Source: Arthrobacter mobilis (GTDB taxonomy: Bacteria; Actinomycetota; Actinomycetes; Actinomycetales; Micrococcaceae). Taken from it: DNA of 58,005 nucleotides. The stretch is from assembly GCF_012395835.1 (NCBI RefSeq), contig NZ_JAAZSQ010000007.1, positions 124,360-182,364 on the forward strand, in the 5' to 3' direction. The position numbers and the translations under genes were made by a program. Positions 1 through 10,176 of this stretch are shown here, piece by piece. Position 1 is the stretch's first letter, and each line of letters begins with the position of its first letter. Under the pieces are notes generated by a model. The model ran no database searches. It was given only the letters and a program-made list of their open reading frames with translations, and had not been told where the DNA came from.

Positions 1-28
1 GCCGCTGAAGAAGCTGGCCACCGGCTAA
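1..28 (+). CDS. 3' end of an upstream gene (partial, unidentified)
   Basis: One frame runs from base 2 through eight codons (ending PLKKLATG) to a TAA at 26-28. A GC-rich hairpin with a short T run follows, as expected at a gene end. The visible residues are too few to identify a family, and the frame choice is a guess supported only by the downstream hairpin. Confidence 0.3.
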
Positions 29-37
29 GCTCACCAT

Positions 38-67
38 GGCGGCAGGAAACTGCCGGCGGCGCTTTTG
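38..67 (+). terminator. possible terminator of the upstream gene
   Basis: The arms CGGCAG (40-45) and CTGCCG (50-55) enclose a GAAA loop, and a GGCGC-TTTT tail follows. The stem is short and the T run is only four bases, so this is a weak intrinsic terminator candidate. Confidence 0.35.
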
Positions 68-155
68 CGCGCGCTTTGACGGCTTTTGGCAGTATCAACG
101 GACGGAGAGAATCAGTGGTCACCTTCAGGGGCGGTTTCCGTGCGGGGTCGGGCGC

Positions 156-1049
156 ATGAAGCAGCGGCCGCTCGGCAACACCGGATTGTTGGTCTCGGAA
201 ATCAGCTTTGGGGCCGGAGGCTACTGGGGTATGAAGTCCTTCGACGAGGGCAAGGCCCGGCGCCTGGTTGAGCTGGCGCTCGAGGGTGGGGTCAACCTCT
301 TCGACACCGGCCCGAACTACAGTGGCGGCAATGCCGAAGCCCGGCTGGGCCGGATCCTCAAAGGCAGGACCGGGCAGGTGACCGTATCCACGAAGGTCGG
401 CACCCAGCTGGTCGGCGGACGGCACGTGAAGGATTTCTCGCCGCAGGGCATCGAGCAGAGCGTGCTCACCAGCCTGCGCCGGCTGCAGCTGGACCACATC
501 CCCCTGCTGCACTTCCACGGCTTCCCGAATCCGGCCGACGCGGCCATCGAAACCGTGCTGAAGCTCAAGGACCGGGGCCTGGTCGGTCATCTGGGCGTCT
601 CCACCGGGAATGCCGGAGCCCGCAAGGTGCTGGATGCCGGTGTGTTCGACAGCCTGATGATCGAGTACAACATCATCAACCGCACCACTCCCGCCCGGCT
701 GATTGACGCCGCCCACGAGGCCGGCATGGGCGTGCTGATCAAGTCGCCGCTGGCCCAGACCCTCTACTCCCGCGACATCTTCAAGCTCAAGGCCCCGAGC
801 GACGTCTGGTACCTGCTCCGGGCCATGCGCAACCACCGCAGCAAGTTCCTGGCCGGCCGGAAGTACCGGTTCATCAACGACATCGAAGGCATGAAGGGCA
901 GCGAGGTGGCCCTGGCCTACGTCCTGAACAACCAGCACCTCACCAGTGCCGTGGTCGGCACCGTCAACCCCGACCATCTGCTGGCCAATCTGCGGACCGC
1001 AGACAAGGAACTGCCGGCCGATTTGGTCCGGCAGATCGAATCCCGCTAG
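156..1049 (+). CDS. aldo/keto reductase
   Basis: This is a 297-residue NAD(P)H-dependent aldo/keto reductase, expected to be a cytosolic (beta/alpha)8 barrel that reduces an aldehyde or ketone. The catalytic set is visible: Asp50 and Tyr55 in DTGPNYSGG, Lys80 in STKVG, and a histidine in the LLHFHG strand. The segment AYVLNNQHLTSAVVGT near the C-terminus fits the cofactor-binding region. The ATG at 156 was chosen over the upstream in-frame ATG at 36 because family homology starts at MKQRPLGNTG; the 40 codons before it look non-coding. The physiological substrate is unknown. It stands alone, with a terminator-like hairpin after it, and is probably not part of the copper operon. Confidence 0.85.
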   Translation: MKQRPLGNTGLLVSEISFGAGGYWGMKSFDEGKARRLVELALEGGVNLFDTGPNYSGGNAEARLGRILKGRTGQVTVSTKVGTQLVGGRHVKDFSPQGIEQSVLTSLRRLQLDHIPLLHFHGFPNPADAAIETVLKLKDRGLVGHLGVSTGNAGARKVLDAGVFDSLMIEYNIINRTTPARLIDAAHEAGMGVLIKSPLAQTLYSRDIFKLKAPSDVWYLLRAMRNHRSKFLAGRKYRFINDIEGMKGSEVALAYVLNNQHLTSAVVGTVNPDHLLANLRTADKELPADLVRQIESR

Positions 1050-1088
1050 CACTGAGGGGCCCGGCAGGGGTCCTGCCCTGCACCTGAC

Positions 1089-1139
1089 AGCCCTCCGCGT
1101 TGCCGGCCGCCATCTGGCGGCAGCCGCGGAGGGCTTTGT
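1089..1139 (+). terminator. hairpin terminator after the aldo/keto reductase
   Basis: Perfect 10-bp arms AGCCCTCCGC (1089-1098) and GCGGAGGGCT (1126-1135) are followed by TTTG. The loop contains a second small stem (GCCGCC against GGCGGC). It separates the reductase from the copper operon. Confidence 0.6.
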
Positions 1140-1176
1140 CGTGCCTGCATCCGGCCTGCGTTTCCCCGCACTTGCC

Positions 1177-1197
1177 ATATACCCAGCCAGGGTATAT
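1177..1197 (+). promoter_or_regulatory. CsoR-type copper operator, distal copy
   Basis: Perfect inverted repeat with arms ATATACCC (1177-1184) and GGGTATAT (1190-1197) and a 5-bp spacer. The TACCC-N5-GGGTA core is the usual form of actinobacterial CsoR operators. The gene downstream is a copper chaperone, which supports copper-relieved repression. No csoR gene is in the window. Confidence 0.7.
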
Positions 1198-1211
1198 CTT
1201 CACAGTGAAGC

Positions 1212-1228
1212 ATACCCCTAAGGGGTAT
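1212..1228 (+). promoter_or_regulatory. CsoR-type copper operator, proximal copy
   Basis: Perfect inverted repeat with arms ATACCCC (1212-1218) and GGGGTAT (1222-1228) and a 3-bp spacer. It has the same TACCC-N5-GGGTA core as the distal copy. Its centre is 33 bp from that of the first site, about three helical turns, so two repressor tetramers could sit on the same face. It lies 23 bp upstream of the CopZ start codon. Confidence 0.75.
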
Positions 1229-1251
1229 CGGCCTATTAGAGGAGGAATGTG

Positions 1252-1461
1252 ATGACGACGGCGGAATACCAAGTAACTGGCATGACCTGCGGGCACTGCG
1301 AACTGGCCATCCGCGACGAAGTTGCCCGCATCGGTGGCGTCGAAGGCATCGAAGTGAGCGCCGCCACCGGCAGGCTCGCAGTTACCAGCCAGAGCCCGGT
1401 TGATGATGCCCAGGTGCTCGCGGCCGTGGACGAGGCCGGCTATCGGGCGGAACGGGTCTGA
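1252..1461 (+). CDS. copZ: CopZ-like copper chaperone (HMA domain)
   Basis: A 69-residue single-domain heavy-metal-associated protein. The metal site is the MTCGHC motif near residue 12, whose two cysteines bind Cu(I) and pass it to the N-terminal domain of CopA. The ATG at 1252 was preferred to the GTG at 1249 because GAGGAGG (1239-1245) is then 6 bp upstream. It is first in a three-gene operon: two bases separate its stop from the next start, and the CopA ATPase follows that. Two CsoR-type operators lie directly upstream. The family assignment is clear; copper specificity is inferred from the operators and from CopA. Confidence 0.9.
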   Translation: MTTAEYQVTGMTCGHCELAIRDEVARIGGVEGIEVSAATGRLAVTSQSPVDDAQVLAAVDEAGYRAERV

Positions 1462-1463
1462 CG

Positions 1464-2435
1464 ATGCGCGTGCCAACCAAGTTGGGACTGTACGGGGCGG
1501 GGCTGGCGGCATTGTTCGCCGGCAGTCTCGCCGTCGCCCAGGCCGTCATGCCCGCCGAGGTAGCTCCCGGGTGGGCCGCGGCCGCAGCACAGGAAGGCGG
1601 AACCATGGAAGAACACGCCCCTTCGGGAACAACCGGCCCGGCAGCAGCCGGCACAGGGACGGACGCGCGCGGCCTGTCGCTCGAGCAGGACGGCTACGTC
1701 CTGGGCCCGGTGGAAGCACCTCATGAGACAGGCCAGCGGGGCAGGCTGTCGTTCACGGTCACCGGGCCGGACGGGGATCCGCTGACCGGGTACACCCGCT
1801 CGCACGAGAAGGAGCTGCACCTGATCATCGTCCGCAGCGACGGCGCCGGCTTCCGCCACGTGCACCCGGTGCGGGACCAGGACGGCGTCTGGTCGGTGCC
1901 CTGGCAGTGGGACGCCCCGGGCAGCTACCGGATCTTCGCCGATTTCGTCCCGGCCGCGCTGGGCAGCAACGTCACCTTGTCGCGGACGATCGACGTTTTG
2001 GGGGATGTTGCGGGGGAAACCTCCCCGGCGTCCCGCAGCATGTCGACGACGGCTGAAACCGGCGGCTTCACCGTCGCCCTGGACGGCTCGCTGCAGGCCG
2101 GAGGGGAATCAACGCTCCGCTTCACCGTCACCCGCGGCGGGAAGCCGGTCACGTCGCTGCAGCCGTACCTGGGCGCCTACGGGCACCTGGTGGCGCTGCG
2201 CGAGGGAGACCTGGCGTACCTGCACGTGCATCCCGAGGGCGAACCCGGCGACGGCAGGACCGAACCAGGCCCGGCAATCGAGTTCATGACCCAGGCGCCG
2301 ACCGCCGGCACATACCTGCTGTACCTGGACTTCCAGGTCGACGGTGTCGTCCACACCGCCGGATTCACGCTCACCGCCGGGACCGCGGCGTCCTCGCCCG
2401 GACAGGGCGGGACCCACGGACATTCCAGCCACTGA
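1464..2435 (+). CDS. secreted or membrane-anchored two-repeat protein with H-x12-H-x-HP motifs, probable copper binder
   Basis: This 323-residue protein sits between the copper chaperone and CopA. Residues 7-30 form a hydrophobic signal or anchor segment, so the rest should be outside the membrane. The body contains two similar beta-rich halves, roughly 90-180 and 200-305. Each carries the same histidine layout: His119 with His132/His134 in HVHP, and His241 with His254/His256 in HVHP. The spacing is identical in the two halves. A His-rich tail (HGHSSH) ends the chain. I do not recognise a named family with known function. Operon position and histidines suggest extracytoplasmic Cu(I) or Cu(II) handling, which is inference. 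It starts two bases after the copZ stop and ends 15 bp before copA. Confidence 0.75.
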   Translation: MRVPTKLGLYGAGLAALFAGSLAVAQAVMPAEVAPGWAAAAAQEGGTMEEHAPSGTTGPAAAGTGTDARGLSLEQDGYVLGPVEAPHETGQRGRLSFTVTGPDGDPLTGYTRSHEKELHLIIVRSDGAGFRHVHPVRDQDGVWSVPWQWDAPGSYRIFADFVPAALGSNVTLSRTIDVLGDVAGETSPASRSMSTTAETGGFTVALDGSLQAGGESTLRFTVTRGGKPVTSLQPYLGAYGHLVALREGDLAYLHVHPEGEPGDGRTEPGPAIEFMTQAPTAGTYLLYLDFQVDGVVHTAGFTLTAGTAASSPGQGGTHGHSSH

Positions 2436-2450
2436 TCGAGGAGGAACCCC

Positions 2451-4766
<2,316 letters not shown>

Positions 4767-4790
4767 CCGCGAGGGGAACGGACCCGGGAA

Positions 4791-4819
4791 CCGGAAGGGG
4801 GACAGTAGCCCCCTTCCGG
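4791..4819 (+). terminator. hairpin after the copper operon
   Basis: Perfect 11-bp arms CCGGAAGGGGG (4791-4801) and CCCCCTTCCGG (4809-4819) with a 7-base loop. No U run follows, so the terminator call rests on position and stem strength. Confidence 0.6.
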
Positions 4820-4869
4820 GAATGCCCGTAGGATGCCGGACAGGGATACGGCGTTCCGGAAGGGGTTCC

Positions 4870-5916
4870 ATGACCGCAGTCCAGCCCATCCGCACTGCCC
4901 TGATCGGCTTTGGCCTGTCCGGCCGGGACTTCCACGCCCCGTTCATCCAGGCGGACCCGGCCTACTCCCTGGACTTCATCGTCACCGGCAGCCCCGAACG
5001 CGCCGCCCGGGCCCGCGCCGCGTGCCCCGGCACCGCCGTCCTGGCCACCGTCGACGAGCTCTTCGGCCAGGCGCACCGGCTCGACCTGGTCCTGGTCTGC
5101 ACCCCGCCGGCCAGCCACGTCGAACTGGCCGGCCGGGCCATCGAGCACGGCCTGAACGTGGTGGTGGACAAGCCCTTCGCCCCCACGTCCGCCGAAGCCG
5201 AGGAACTGATCCTCCAGGCCCGGCAGGCCAACGTCCTGCTCAGCGTCTACCAGAACCGGCGCTGGGACTCGGACTTCCTGACCCTGCGGCAGCTCATCGA
5301 CGCCGGCGAGCTCGGCCGGATACACCGGTTCGAATCCCGCTTCGAGCGCTGGTCCCCGCACGGGCTGCGCACCTGGAAGGGGACCTCCGGGATCGCCGAC
5401 GGCGGCGGGATCCTCTTCGACCTCGGTTCGCACCTGATCGACCAGGCCCTGCAGCTGTTCGGCCCCGTCTCCACCGTCTACGGCGAGACTGCCCGGCACC
5501 TCGGCGCGGAGGATTCCGATGCGGACGACGACGCCTTCGTGTCGCTGCTGCACGAATCGGGGGTGCGCTCGCATCTGTCCATGAACCTGGTCTCGGGACT
5601 GTCAGCGCCCCGCTTCCATGTCCTCGGCAGCGGGGCCGCCTATACCAAGTGGGGACTGGACGGCCAGGAGGCGGCCCTCGCCGCCGGCCTGCTGCCCACG
5701 GACCCGGGCTACGGCGTCGAACCCAAGGAACACTGGGGCACCCTCGGCGTCCCCGGGGACACCCGCAAAGTCCCCGCCGAGCGGGGCGCGTACCCGGAGT
5801 TCTACCGGCTGCTGGCCGAGGCACTGGCCGGGGACGGGCCGGTGCCGGTGGACCCTGCCGACTCCGTCGCCGTGCTGCGGATCATCGAGGAAGTTCACTG
5901 GCAGGCCGGCGGCTGA
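4870..5916 (+). CDS. Gfo/Idh/MocA family oxidoreductase
   Basis: A 348-residue NAD(P)-dependent sugar or cyclitol dehydrogenase of the Gfo/Idh/MocA group. The Rossmann start is RTALIGFGLSGRDFHAPF (about residues 8-25). The family Lys-Pro signature appears as DKPFAP in place of the more usual EKP. The LFDLGSHLIDQAL stretch holds the catalytic-type Asp and His. The ATG at 4870 follows GGAAGGGG; the in-frame ATG at 4822 overlaps the preceding hairpin and is less likely. The substrate cannot be assigned. The next two genes follow at 47 and 53 bp on the same strand and could be co-transcribed. Confidence 0.85.
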   Translation: MTAVQPIRTALIGFGLSGRDFHAPFIQADPAYSLDFIVTGSPERAARARAACPGTAVLATVDELFGQAHRLDLVLVCTPPASHVELAGRAIEHGLNVVVDKPFAPTSAEAEELILQARQANVLLSVYQNRRWDSDFLTLRQLIDAGELGRIHRFESRFERWSPHGLRTWKGTSGIADGGGILFDLGSHLIDQALQLFGPVSTVYGETARHLGAEDSDADDDAFVSLLHESGVRSHLSMNLVSGLSAPRFHVLGSGAAYTKWGLDGQEAALAAGLLPTDPGYGVEPKEHWGTLGVPGDTRKVPAERGAYPEFYRLLAEALAGDGPVPVDPADSVAVLRIIEEVHWQAGG

Positions 5917-5963
5917 GCCGGCCGGCCTCGACAGCCGCCGCGGCGGCAGGATAAGGATGGACA

Positions 5964-6920
5964 GTGGCTGTCATCGGATTCCATGCGTCCCACGAACAGA
6001 TCGGCCCCGCCCAGCTGCTGGCCGACGTCAAGCTGGCCGAGGAGGCCGGCTTCGACGCCGCCATGTGCTCGGACCACATCGAGCCCTGGTCCGCGCGCCA
6101 GGGCCACTCCGGGTTCGCCTGGTCCTGGCTGGGAGCCGCGCTCGCCACCACCCGGCTGCGCTTCGGCGTCGTGACCGCCCCCGGCCAGCGCTACCATCCG
6201 GCCACCATTGCCCATGCCTCGGCGACCCTTGCGGCCATGTTTCCCGGCCGGTTCTGGTTCGCCCCGGGCAGCGGCGAGAACACCAACGAACACATCACCG
6301 GGGGCGGCTGGCCCGCCAAGGACGTGCGCCAGCGGCGGCTGGAAGAGTGCGTGGACGTGATCCGGCGCCTGCACGATGGAGAGGAGGTCACCCACCGCGG
6401 CCTGGTCACCGTGGAACAGGCCCGCATTTGGGAGGTCCCGGAAATCAAGCCCGAACTGGTTGCCCCGGCGATCAGCGTGGAAACTGCCCGCCGCGCGGCG
6501 GCCTGGGCGGACGGGCTGATCACCGTGAACCAATCGCCGGAGCAGCTCAGGAAGGTGCTGGGGGCCTACCGGGACAACGGCGGCCGCGGCCGGGCCGCGC
6601 TCCAGGTCCACCTGTCCTGGGCCGACACCGAGGAGGAAGCCGCCGCCATTGCCCTGGACCAGTGGCGCTCCAACGTCTTCCCCTCGCATGTGGCGGCGGA
6701 CCTGGCCACGGCGGCGCATTTCGACGCCGTGAGCGAGCACGTGGGCGAGGACCAGGTCCGGCAGGCGGTCAATGTCTCCGCCAGCACCGGCCGGCACGCC
6801 GAATGGCTGCAGGGGTACCTGGACCTGGGCTTTGACGAGCTGTACCTGCACTTCGTGGGGCAGAAGCAGCAGCCGTTTATCACCGAGTTCGCGGACGAGG
6901 TGCTGCCGCAGCTGCGTTGA
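5964..6920 (+). CDS. LLM-class flavin-dependent oxidoreductase (F420-G6PDH-like branch)
   Basis: A 318-residue luciferase-like (beta/alpha)8 protein. Features of the branch are the SDHIEPW segment near residue 37, FGVVTAPGQRYHPA near 75, and the glycine-rich FWFAPGSGEN stretch that contacts the cofactor phosphate. The start is a GTG. Relatives use F420 or FMN; which one applies here cannot be decided from sequence alone. It lies directly upstream of the GH13 enzyme, 53 bp away, so the two may be co-expressed. A role in sugar oxidation is possible but unproven. Confidence 0.8.
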   Translation: MAVIGFHASHEQIGPAQLLADVKLAEEAGFDAAMCSDHIEPWSARQGHSGFAWSWLGAALATTRLRFGVVTAPGQRYHPATIAHASATLAAMFPGRFWFAPGSGENTNEHITGGGWPAKDVRQRRLEECVDVIRRLHDGEEVTHRGLVTVEQARIWEVPEIKPELVAPAISVETARRAAAWADGLITVNQSPEQLRKVLGAYRDNGGRGRAALQVHLSWADTEEEAAAIALDQWRSNVFPSHVAADLATAAHFDAVSEHVGEDQVRQAVNVSASTGRHAEWLQGYLDLGFDELYLHFVGQKQQPFITEFADEVLPQLR

Positions 6921-6973
6921 CCGGATGTCCGGCGCGGCGGCCCAGCAGGGGCAGGACAGGGACAAGGAGGACC

Positions 6974-8677
6974 ATGCGGATCACCGATACCTCGGACCTG
7001 TGGTGGAAGACCGCCGTGGTCTACTGCCTGGACGTGGAGACCTTCTTCGATTCCGGCGGCGACGGCGTGGGGGACTTCGCGGGTCTGGCCCAGCGCGTGG
7101 ACTACCTGGCGGAGCTGGGCGTGACCTGCATTTGGCTGATGCCGTTCTACCCGACCCCGGACCGGGACGATGGCTACGACATCACGGACTTCTACGGTGT
7201 GGACCCGCGGCTGGGGGACCATGGGGAGCTGGTGGAGTTCCTGCGTACCGCCCGGGACCGCGGCATGCGGGTCATCGCCGATCTGGTGGTCAACCACACT
7301 TCGGACCGGCACCCGTGGTTCCAGTCCGCCAAAAAATCCAAGGACAGCCCGTACCGGGACTACTACGTCTGGCGTTCGGATCCGCCGCCGGACACCTCCA
7401 AGGAGGTGGTGTTCCCGGACCAGGAGGACTCGCTGTGGACGCTGGAGGAAACCACCGGCGAGTGGTACCTGCACCGCTTCTATAAGCACCAGCCGGACCT
7501 GAACGTCACCAACCCCGCCGTCCGGGACCACATCGCCAGGGCCATGGGCTTCTGGCTGGAGCTCGGGTTGGACGGCTTCCGCGTGGACGCGGTGCCCTTC
7601 TTCCTTGAAACGATGGGGGATGACGGGACGCAGCTGCCCGACCCGCACGAATTCCTGCGGGACCTGCGCCGTTTCCTTGGCCGCCGCTCCGGCGACGGGA
7701 TCCTGCTCGGCGAGGTCAACCTGCCGTACCAGGACCAGCTGTTGTTCTTCGGCGGCAGCGACGGGGATGAACTGACGGTGATGTTCGACTTCATCGGCAT
7801 GCAGAACCTCTACCTCTCGCTGGCCCGGCAGGACGCTGCCCCTCTGGCCAAGGCGCTCACCGCACGGCCGGCGATCAACCCGGACAACCAGTGGGCGACC
7901 TTCGTGCGCAACCACGATGAACTGACCCTGGACAAGCTCACGGAGGACGAGCGGCAGGAAGTCTTTGCCGCCTTCGGCCCCGAGGAGCGGATGCAGCTGT
8001 ACGGCCGCGGCCTCAAGCGGCGGCTTCCGCCGATGCTGGGCGGGGATCCGCGGCGCCTGCGCATGGTGTATTCGCTGCTGTTCTCGCTGCCAGGCACTCC
8101 GGTGCTGTACTACGGCGAGGAAATCGGCATGGGGGAGGACCTGGACGCCGAGGGCCGGCTGGCGGTGCGCACCCCGATGCAGTGGACCGACGCCGACAAC
8201 GCCGGCTTCTCGACGGCGGCCCCGAAGAAGCTCATTTCGCCGCTGGTGGACGGCGGCTTCGGGCCGCAGTTCGTCAACGCCGCCCGCGCCCGGCGGGACC
8301 CGGATTCGCTCTGGAACTTCATGGCCCTGCTCATCCGGCGCTACCGTGAATGCCCGGAGCTGGGCTGGGGCCGCTTCGAGCTGCTCGACCAGCCCGTGCC
8401 CAGCGTGCTCGCGCACCGCTGCACCTGGGAGGAATCCACCATCGTCCTGGCCCACAACCTCTCAGCCGAACCGGCCACCGTCAGGCTGGAGCTGACCGGT
8501 GGGAGCGGGGCCGGCAAGGACGGCACCACCCGCCCGCTCGCCGGCGCCCTGCTGCTGGACCTGCTGGACGGCACGGACCTGGAACTGGCCGGGGATGGCA
8601 GCGTCGAACTGCCGCTCGACGCCTACGGCTACCGCTGGCTCCGCCTGCACACTCCGGACGACCGCCGGCTGCCGTAA
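6974..8677 (+). CDS. GH13 alpha-glucosidase-type enzyme, trehalose-synthase-like
   Basis: A 567-residue glycoside hydrolase family 13 protein. The catalytic triad is visible: nucleophile Asp205 in GFRVDAVPF, acid/base Glu247 in LLGEVN, and transition-state Asp315 in RNHDEL. The early DGYDITDFYGVDPRLG segment is typical of maltose-acting members such as trehalose synthase, which interconverts maltose and trehalose. It lacks the C-terminal maltokinase fusion found in some homologues. The ATG at 6974 has AGGAGG just upstream. Alternatives are an oligo-1,6-glucosidase or another alpha-glucosidase. Its terminator has been split by the insertion sequence that begins 18 bp after the stop codon. Confidence 0.8.
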   Translation: MRITDTSDLWWKTAVVYCLDVETFFDSGGDGVGDFAGLAQRVDYLAELGVTCIWLMPFYPTPDRDDGYDITDFYGVDPRLGDHGELVEFLRTARDRGMRVIADLVVNHTSDRHPWFQSAKKSKDSPYRDYYVWRSDPPPDTSKEVVFPDQEDSLWTLEETTGEWYLHRFYKHQPDLNVTNPAVRDHIARAMGFWLELGLDGFRVDAVPFFLETMGDDGTQLPDPHEFLRDLRRFLGRRSGDGILLGEVNLPYQDQLLFFGGSDGDELTVMFDFIGMQNLYLSLARQDAAPLAKALTARPAINPDNQWATFVRNHDELTLDKLTEDERQEVFAAFGPEERMQLYGRGLKRRLPPMLGGDPRRLRMVYSLLFSLPGTPVLYYGEEIGMGEDLDAEGRLAVRTPMQWTDADNAGFSTAAPKKLISPLVDGGFGPQFVNAARARRDPDSLWNFMALLIRRYRECPELGWGRFELLDQPVPSVLAHRCTWEESTIVLAHNLSAEPATVRLELTGGSGAGKDGTTRPLAGALLLDLLDGTDLELAGDGSVELPLDAYGYRWLRLHTPDDRRLP

Positions 8678-8722
8678 AAAGTGCGGGGCCCTGCGTGAAC
8701 TGGTCCCCGAAAGTTGGACTGT

Positions 8723-9589
8723 CTAATTAGAACCATAGGCTGCGAGGGCTTGGGTCCGGTATTCGGCCGGGCTCAAGCCCTCGAGGCGTGTGTGGGTCCT
8801 GACGTTGTTGTACCAGTGCATGTACTCGTCCAGTTCGGCGGTGAACGCCTCGACGCTGGGGTACCGGGCGTGGTTGAAGAGTTCCTCCTTGAGGTGTCCG
8901 AAGAAGCCCTCGATGACCGCGTTGTCCAGGCAGGTGCCCTTGCGGGACATGGACTGCTTTGCCCCGGCCCCTGCGAGCAGGTTCCGCCAGGAGCGGTGCC
9001 GGTACTGGAATCCCTGGTCCGAATGCACCATCGGGTGCTCGCCGGGCCGCAGCGTGGACAGCGCCTCCTGCAGGGGCGTGTTCGTTAGCTGCAGTCCCGG
9101 TGAGGTGCCCCAGGAGTAGGCGAGGATGGAGCGGTCGAACAGGTCCATCACCGGGGACAGGTAGATCTTGGACTCGCCGATGCGGAACTCGGTCACGTCG
9201 GTGACCCATTTTTCGTTCGGCTCTCCGGCGTTGAAGTCCCGGTCCAGCAGGTTCGGGGCGGCCTGCCCCGCTTCGCCCTGGAACGAGTTGTAGCGCCGGC
9301 GGCGGCGGACATGGCTGAACAGGCCCGACTGGCGCATGAGCTTCAGGACGGTCTTCTTCGCGACCTGCCAGCCGGCCTTGACCAGTTCGCGGTGGACGCG
9401 GCGGTGGCCATAGCGGCCTTTCGCGGTGTTGAAGGCCGCGTGGATCGCGGCCTTCAACCCGGTCTGCGGATCCGGCAGGGCCAGCCGGCCCTGGTGGTAG
9501 AAGAAGGTCGAGCGGGCCAGTCCTGCGGCCTCGAGCAGCAGGCCCAACCGGTGCCCGGCCTTGAGGGAGATGACGGCCTGGACCTTCAC
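8723..9589 (-). CDS. IS3-family transposase OrfB (DDE integrase domain)
   Basis: This 288-residue catalytic subunit has an rve-type integrase core. The DDE residues are Asp131 (VTDVTEF), Asp191 (HSDQGFQY) and Glu227 (VIEGFFGHLKEE), with 35 residues between the last two as is usual for IS3. An N-terminal HTH_21-like region contains GRYGHRRVHREL. The GTG start at 9589 overlaps the orfA stop in GTGA. In IS3 elements a -1 frameshift normally makes the OrfAB fusion that is the active transposase. The orfB frame is open upstream to about 9781, which would permit that fusion. Confidence 0.9.
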   Translation of the reverse strand: MKVQAVISLKAGHRLGLLLEAAGLARSTFFYHQGRLALPDPQTGLKAAIHAAFNTAKGRYGHRRVHRELVKAGWQVAKKTVLKLMRQSGLFSHVRRRRRYNSFQGEAGQAAPNLLDRDFNAGEPNEKWVTDVTEFRIGESKIYLSPVMDLFDRSILAYSWGTSPGLQLTNTPLQEALSTLRPGEHPMVHSDQGFQYRHRSWRNLLAGAGAKQSMSRKGTCLDNAVIEGFFGHLKEELFNHARYPSVEAFTAELDEYMHWYNNVRTHTRLEGLSPAEYRTQALAAYGSN

Positions 9590-10074
9590 CGCCGTTCCTG
9601 CGCCCTCAAGGCCCGCAATTTTCCCAGGTAGGCGTTCTCCGCCCGCAGCCGCTCGTTCTCCCGGCGCAGCCGCTCCAGTTCGGACTCCTGACGCTCCGGA
9701 TCGTCGGGAGTCCCCCGCGGGCGTCCCTTGGGCTTGGGCCGGAGCCCGTCCTCGCCCTCGGTGCGGTAGGTGTTCACCCACTTCTGGATGAGCCGGGGCG
9801 AGGACAGGTCGAACTCCTGCGCCAACGCGAGCTGCGTTTCACCCGCGATGGCCCGGCGCACCACTTCGAGCTTGAACTCGAACGAAAACGTCCGCTTGGT
9901 CGGCTTGGTCACCAGCGCTCCACTTCCACGAATCCGCCACCGGCCGTGCAACTTTTGGATCGGCTTACGGCCCGCTTGAAGCCGCGATGCCACAGCCTTA
10001 TACCCATAACCAGCTTCGAACAACGCTACCGCTTCAGCGCGCTGGGCCTCGGACAACGAACTGCTTGCATACAT
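9586..10074 (-). CDS. IS3-family transposase OrfA (helix-turn-helix subunit)
   Basis: A 162-residue DNA-binding subunit with two helix-turn-helix segments, about residues 8-45 (SEAQRAEAVALFEAGYGYKA) and 65-105. A leucine-zipper-like stretch, rich in ERLRREN heptads, lies near the C-terminus and is used for multimerisation. The two-HTH layout is typical of the IS150 subgroup. It binds the terminal repeats and supplies the N-terminal part of the OrfAB fusion. Confidence 0.88.
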   Translation of the reverse strand: MYASSSLSEAQRAEAVALFEAGYGYKAVASRLQAGRKPIQKLHGRWRIRGSGALVTKPTKRTFSFEFKLEVVRRAIAGETQLALAQEFDLSSPRLIQKWVNTYRTEGEDGLRPKPKGRPRGTPDDPERQESELERLRRENERLRAENAYLGKLRALRAQERR

Positions 10075-10176
10075 GGAACTGCTCCCCAGTCATCGGATCT
10101 GAATTCTTCAGTCCAACTTCTGGGGAGCAGTTCAGCGGCAGGGCCCCACATTAAGCACTTTGTTCGGACAGCCTGC

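Larger units (their letters stand above)
8696..10134 (-). mobile_element. IS3-family insertion sequence, IS150-type, 1439 bp
   Basis: The element has 25-bp imperfect terminal inverted repeats matching at 22 positions, each starting TGAACTG at the outer end. The bases GCG occur directly outside both ends (8693-8695 and 10135-10137), a 3-bp target duplication as expected for this family. It carries orfA and orfB on the minus strand, overlapping by 4 bp. Both frames are open and the DDE residues are present, so it looks intact and recently inserted. The insertion point is the apex of a terminator palindrome. Confidence 0.92.
8678..10161. terminator. bidirectional terminator hairpin split by the insertion sequence
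   Basis: Left remnant: AAAGTGC (8678-8684) then GGGGCCCTGC (8685-8694). Right remnant: GCAGGGCCCC (10138-10147), seven bases, then GCACTTT (10155-10161). Joined across the element (one GCG kept) these form a perfect 10-bp stem plus a second 7-bp stem, with an A run on one side and a T run on the other. The original hairpin lay between two convergent genes, the GH13 gene and the DUF1540 gene. Confidence 0.75.

Noticed and set aside
6566-8455. A 629-codon open frame on the minus strand across the LLM and GH13 genes
   Set aside because: It is antisense to two clear enzymes, has no recognisable domain, and comes from GC bias in third positions.
8723-10074. A degraded or frameshifted transposase
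   Set aside because: The two overlapping frames are the normal orfA/orfB layout of IS3 elements, all DDE residues are present, and the ends and target duplication are intact.
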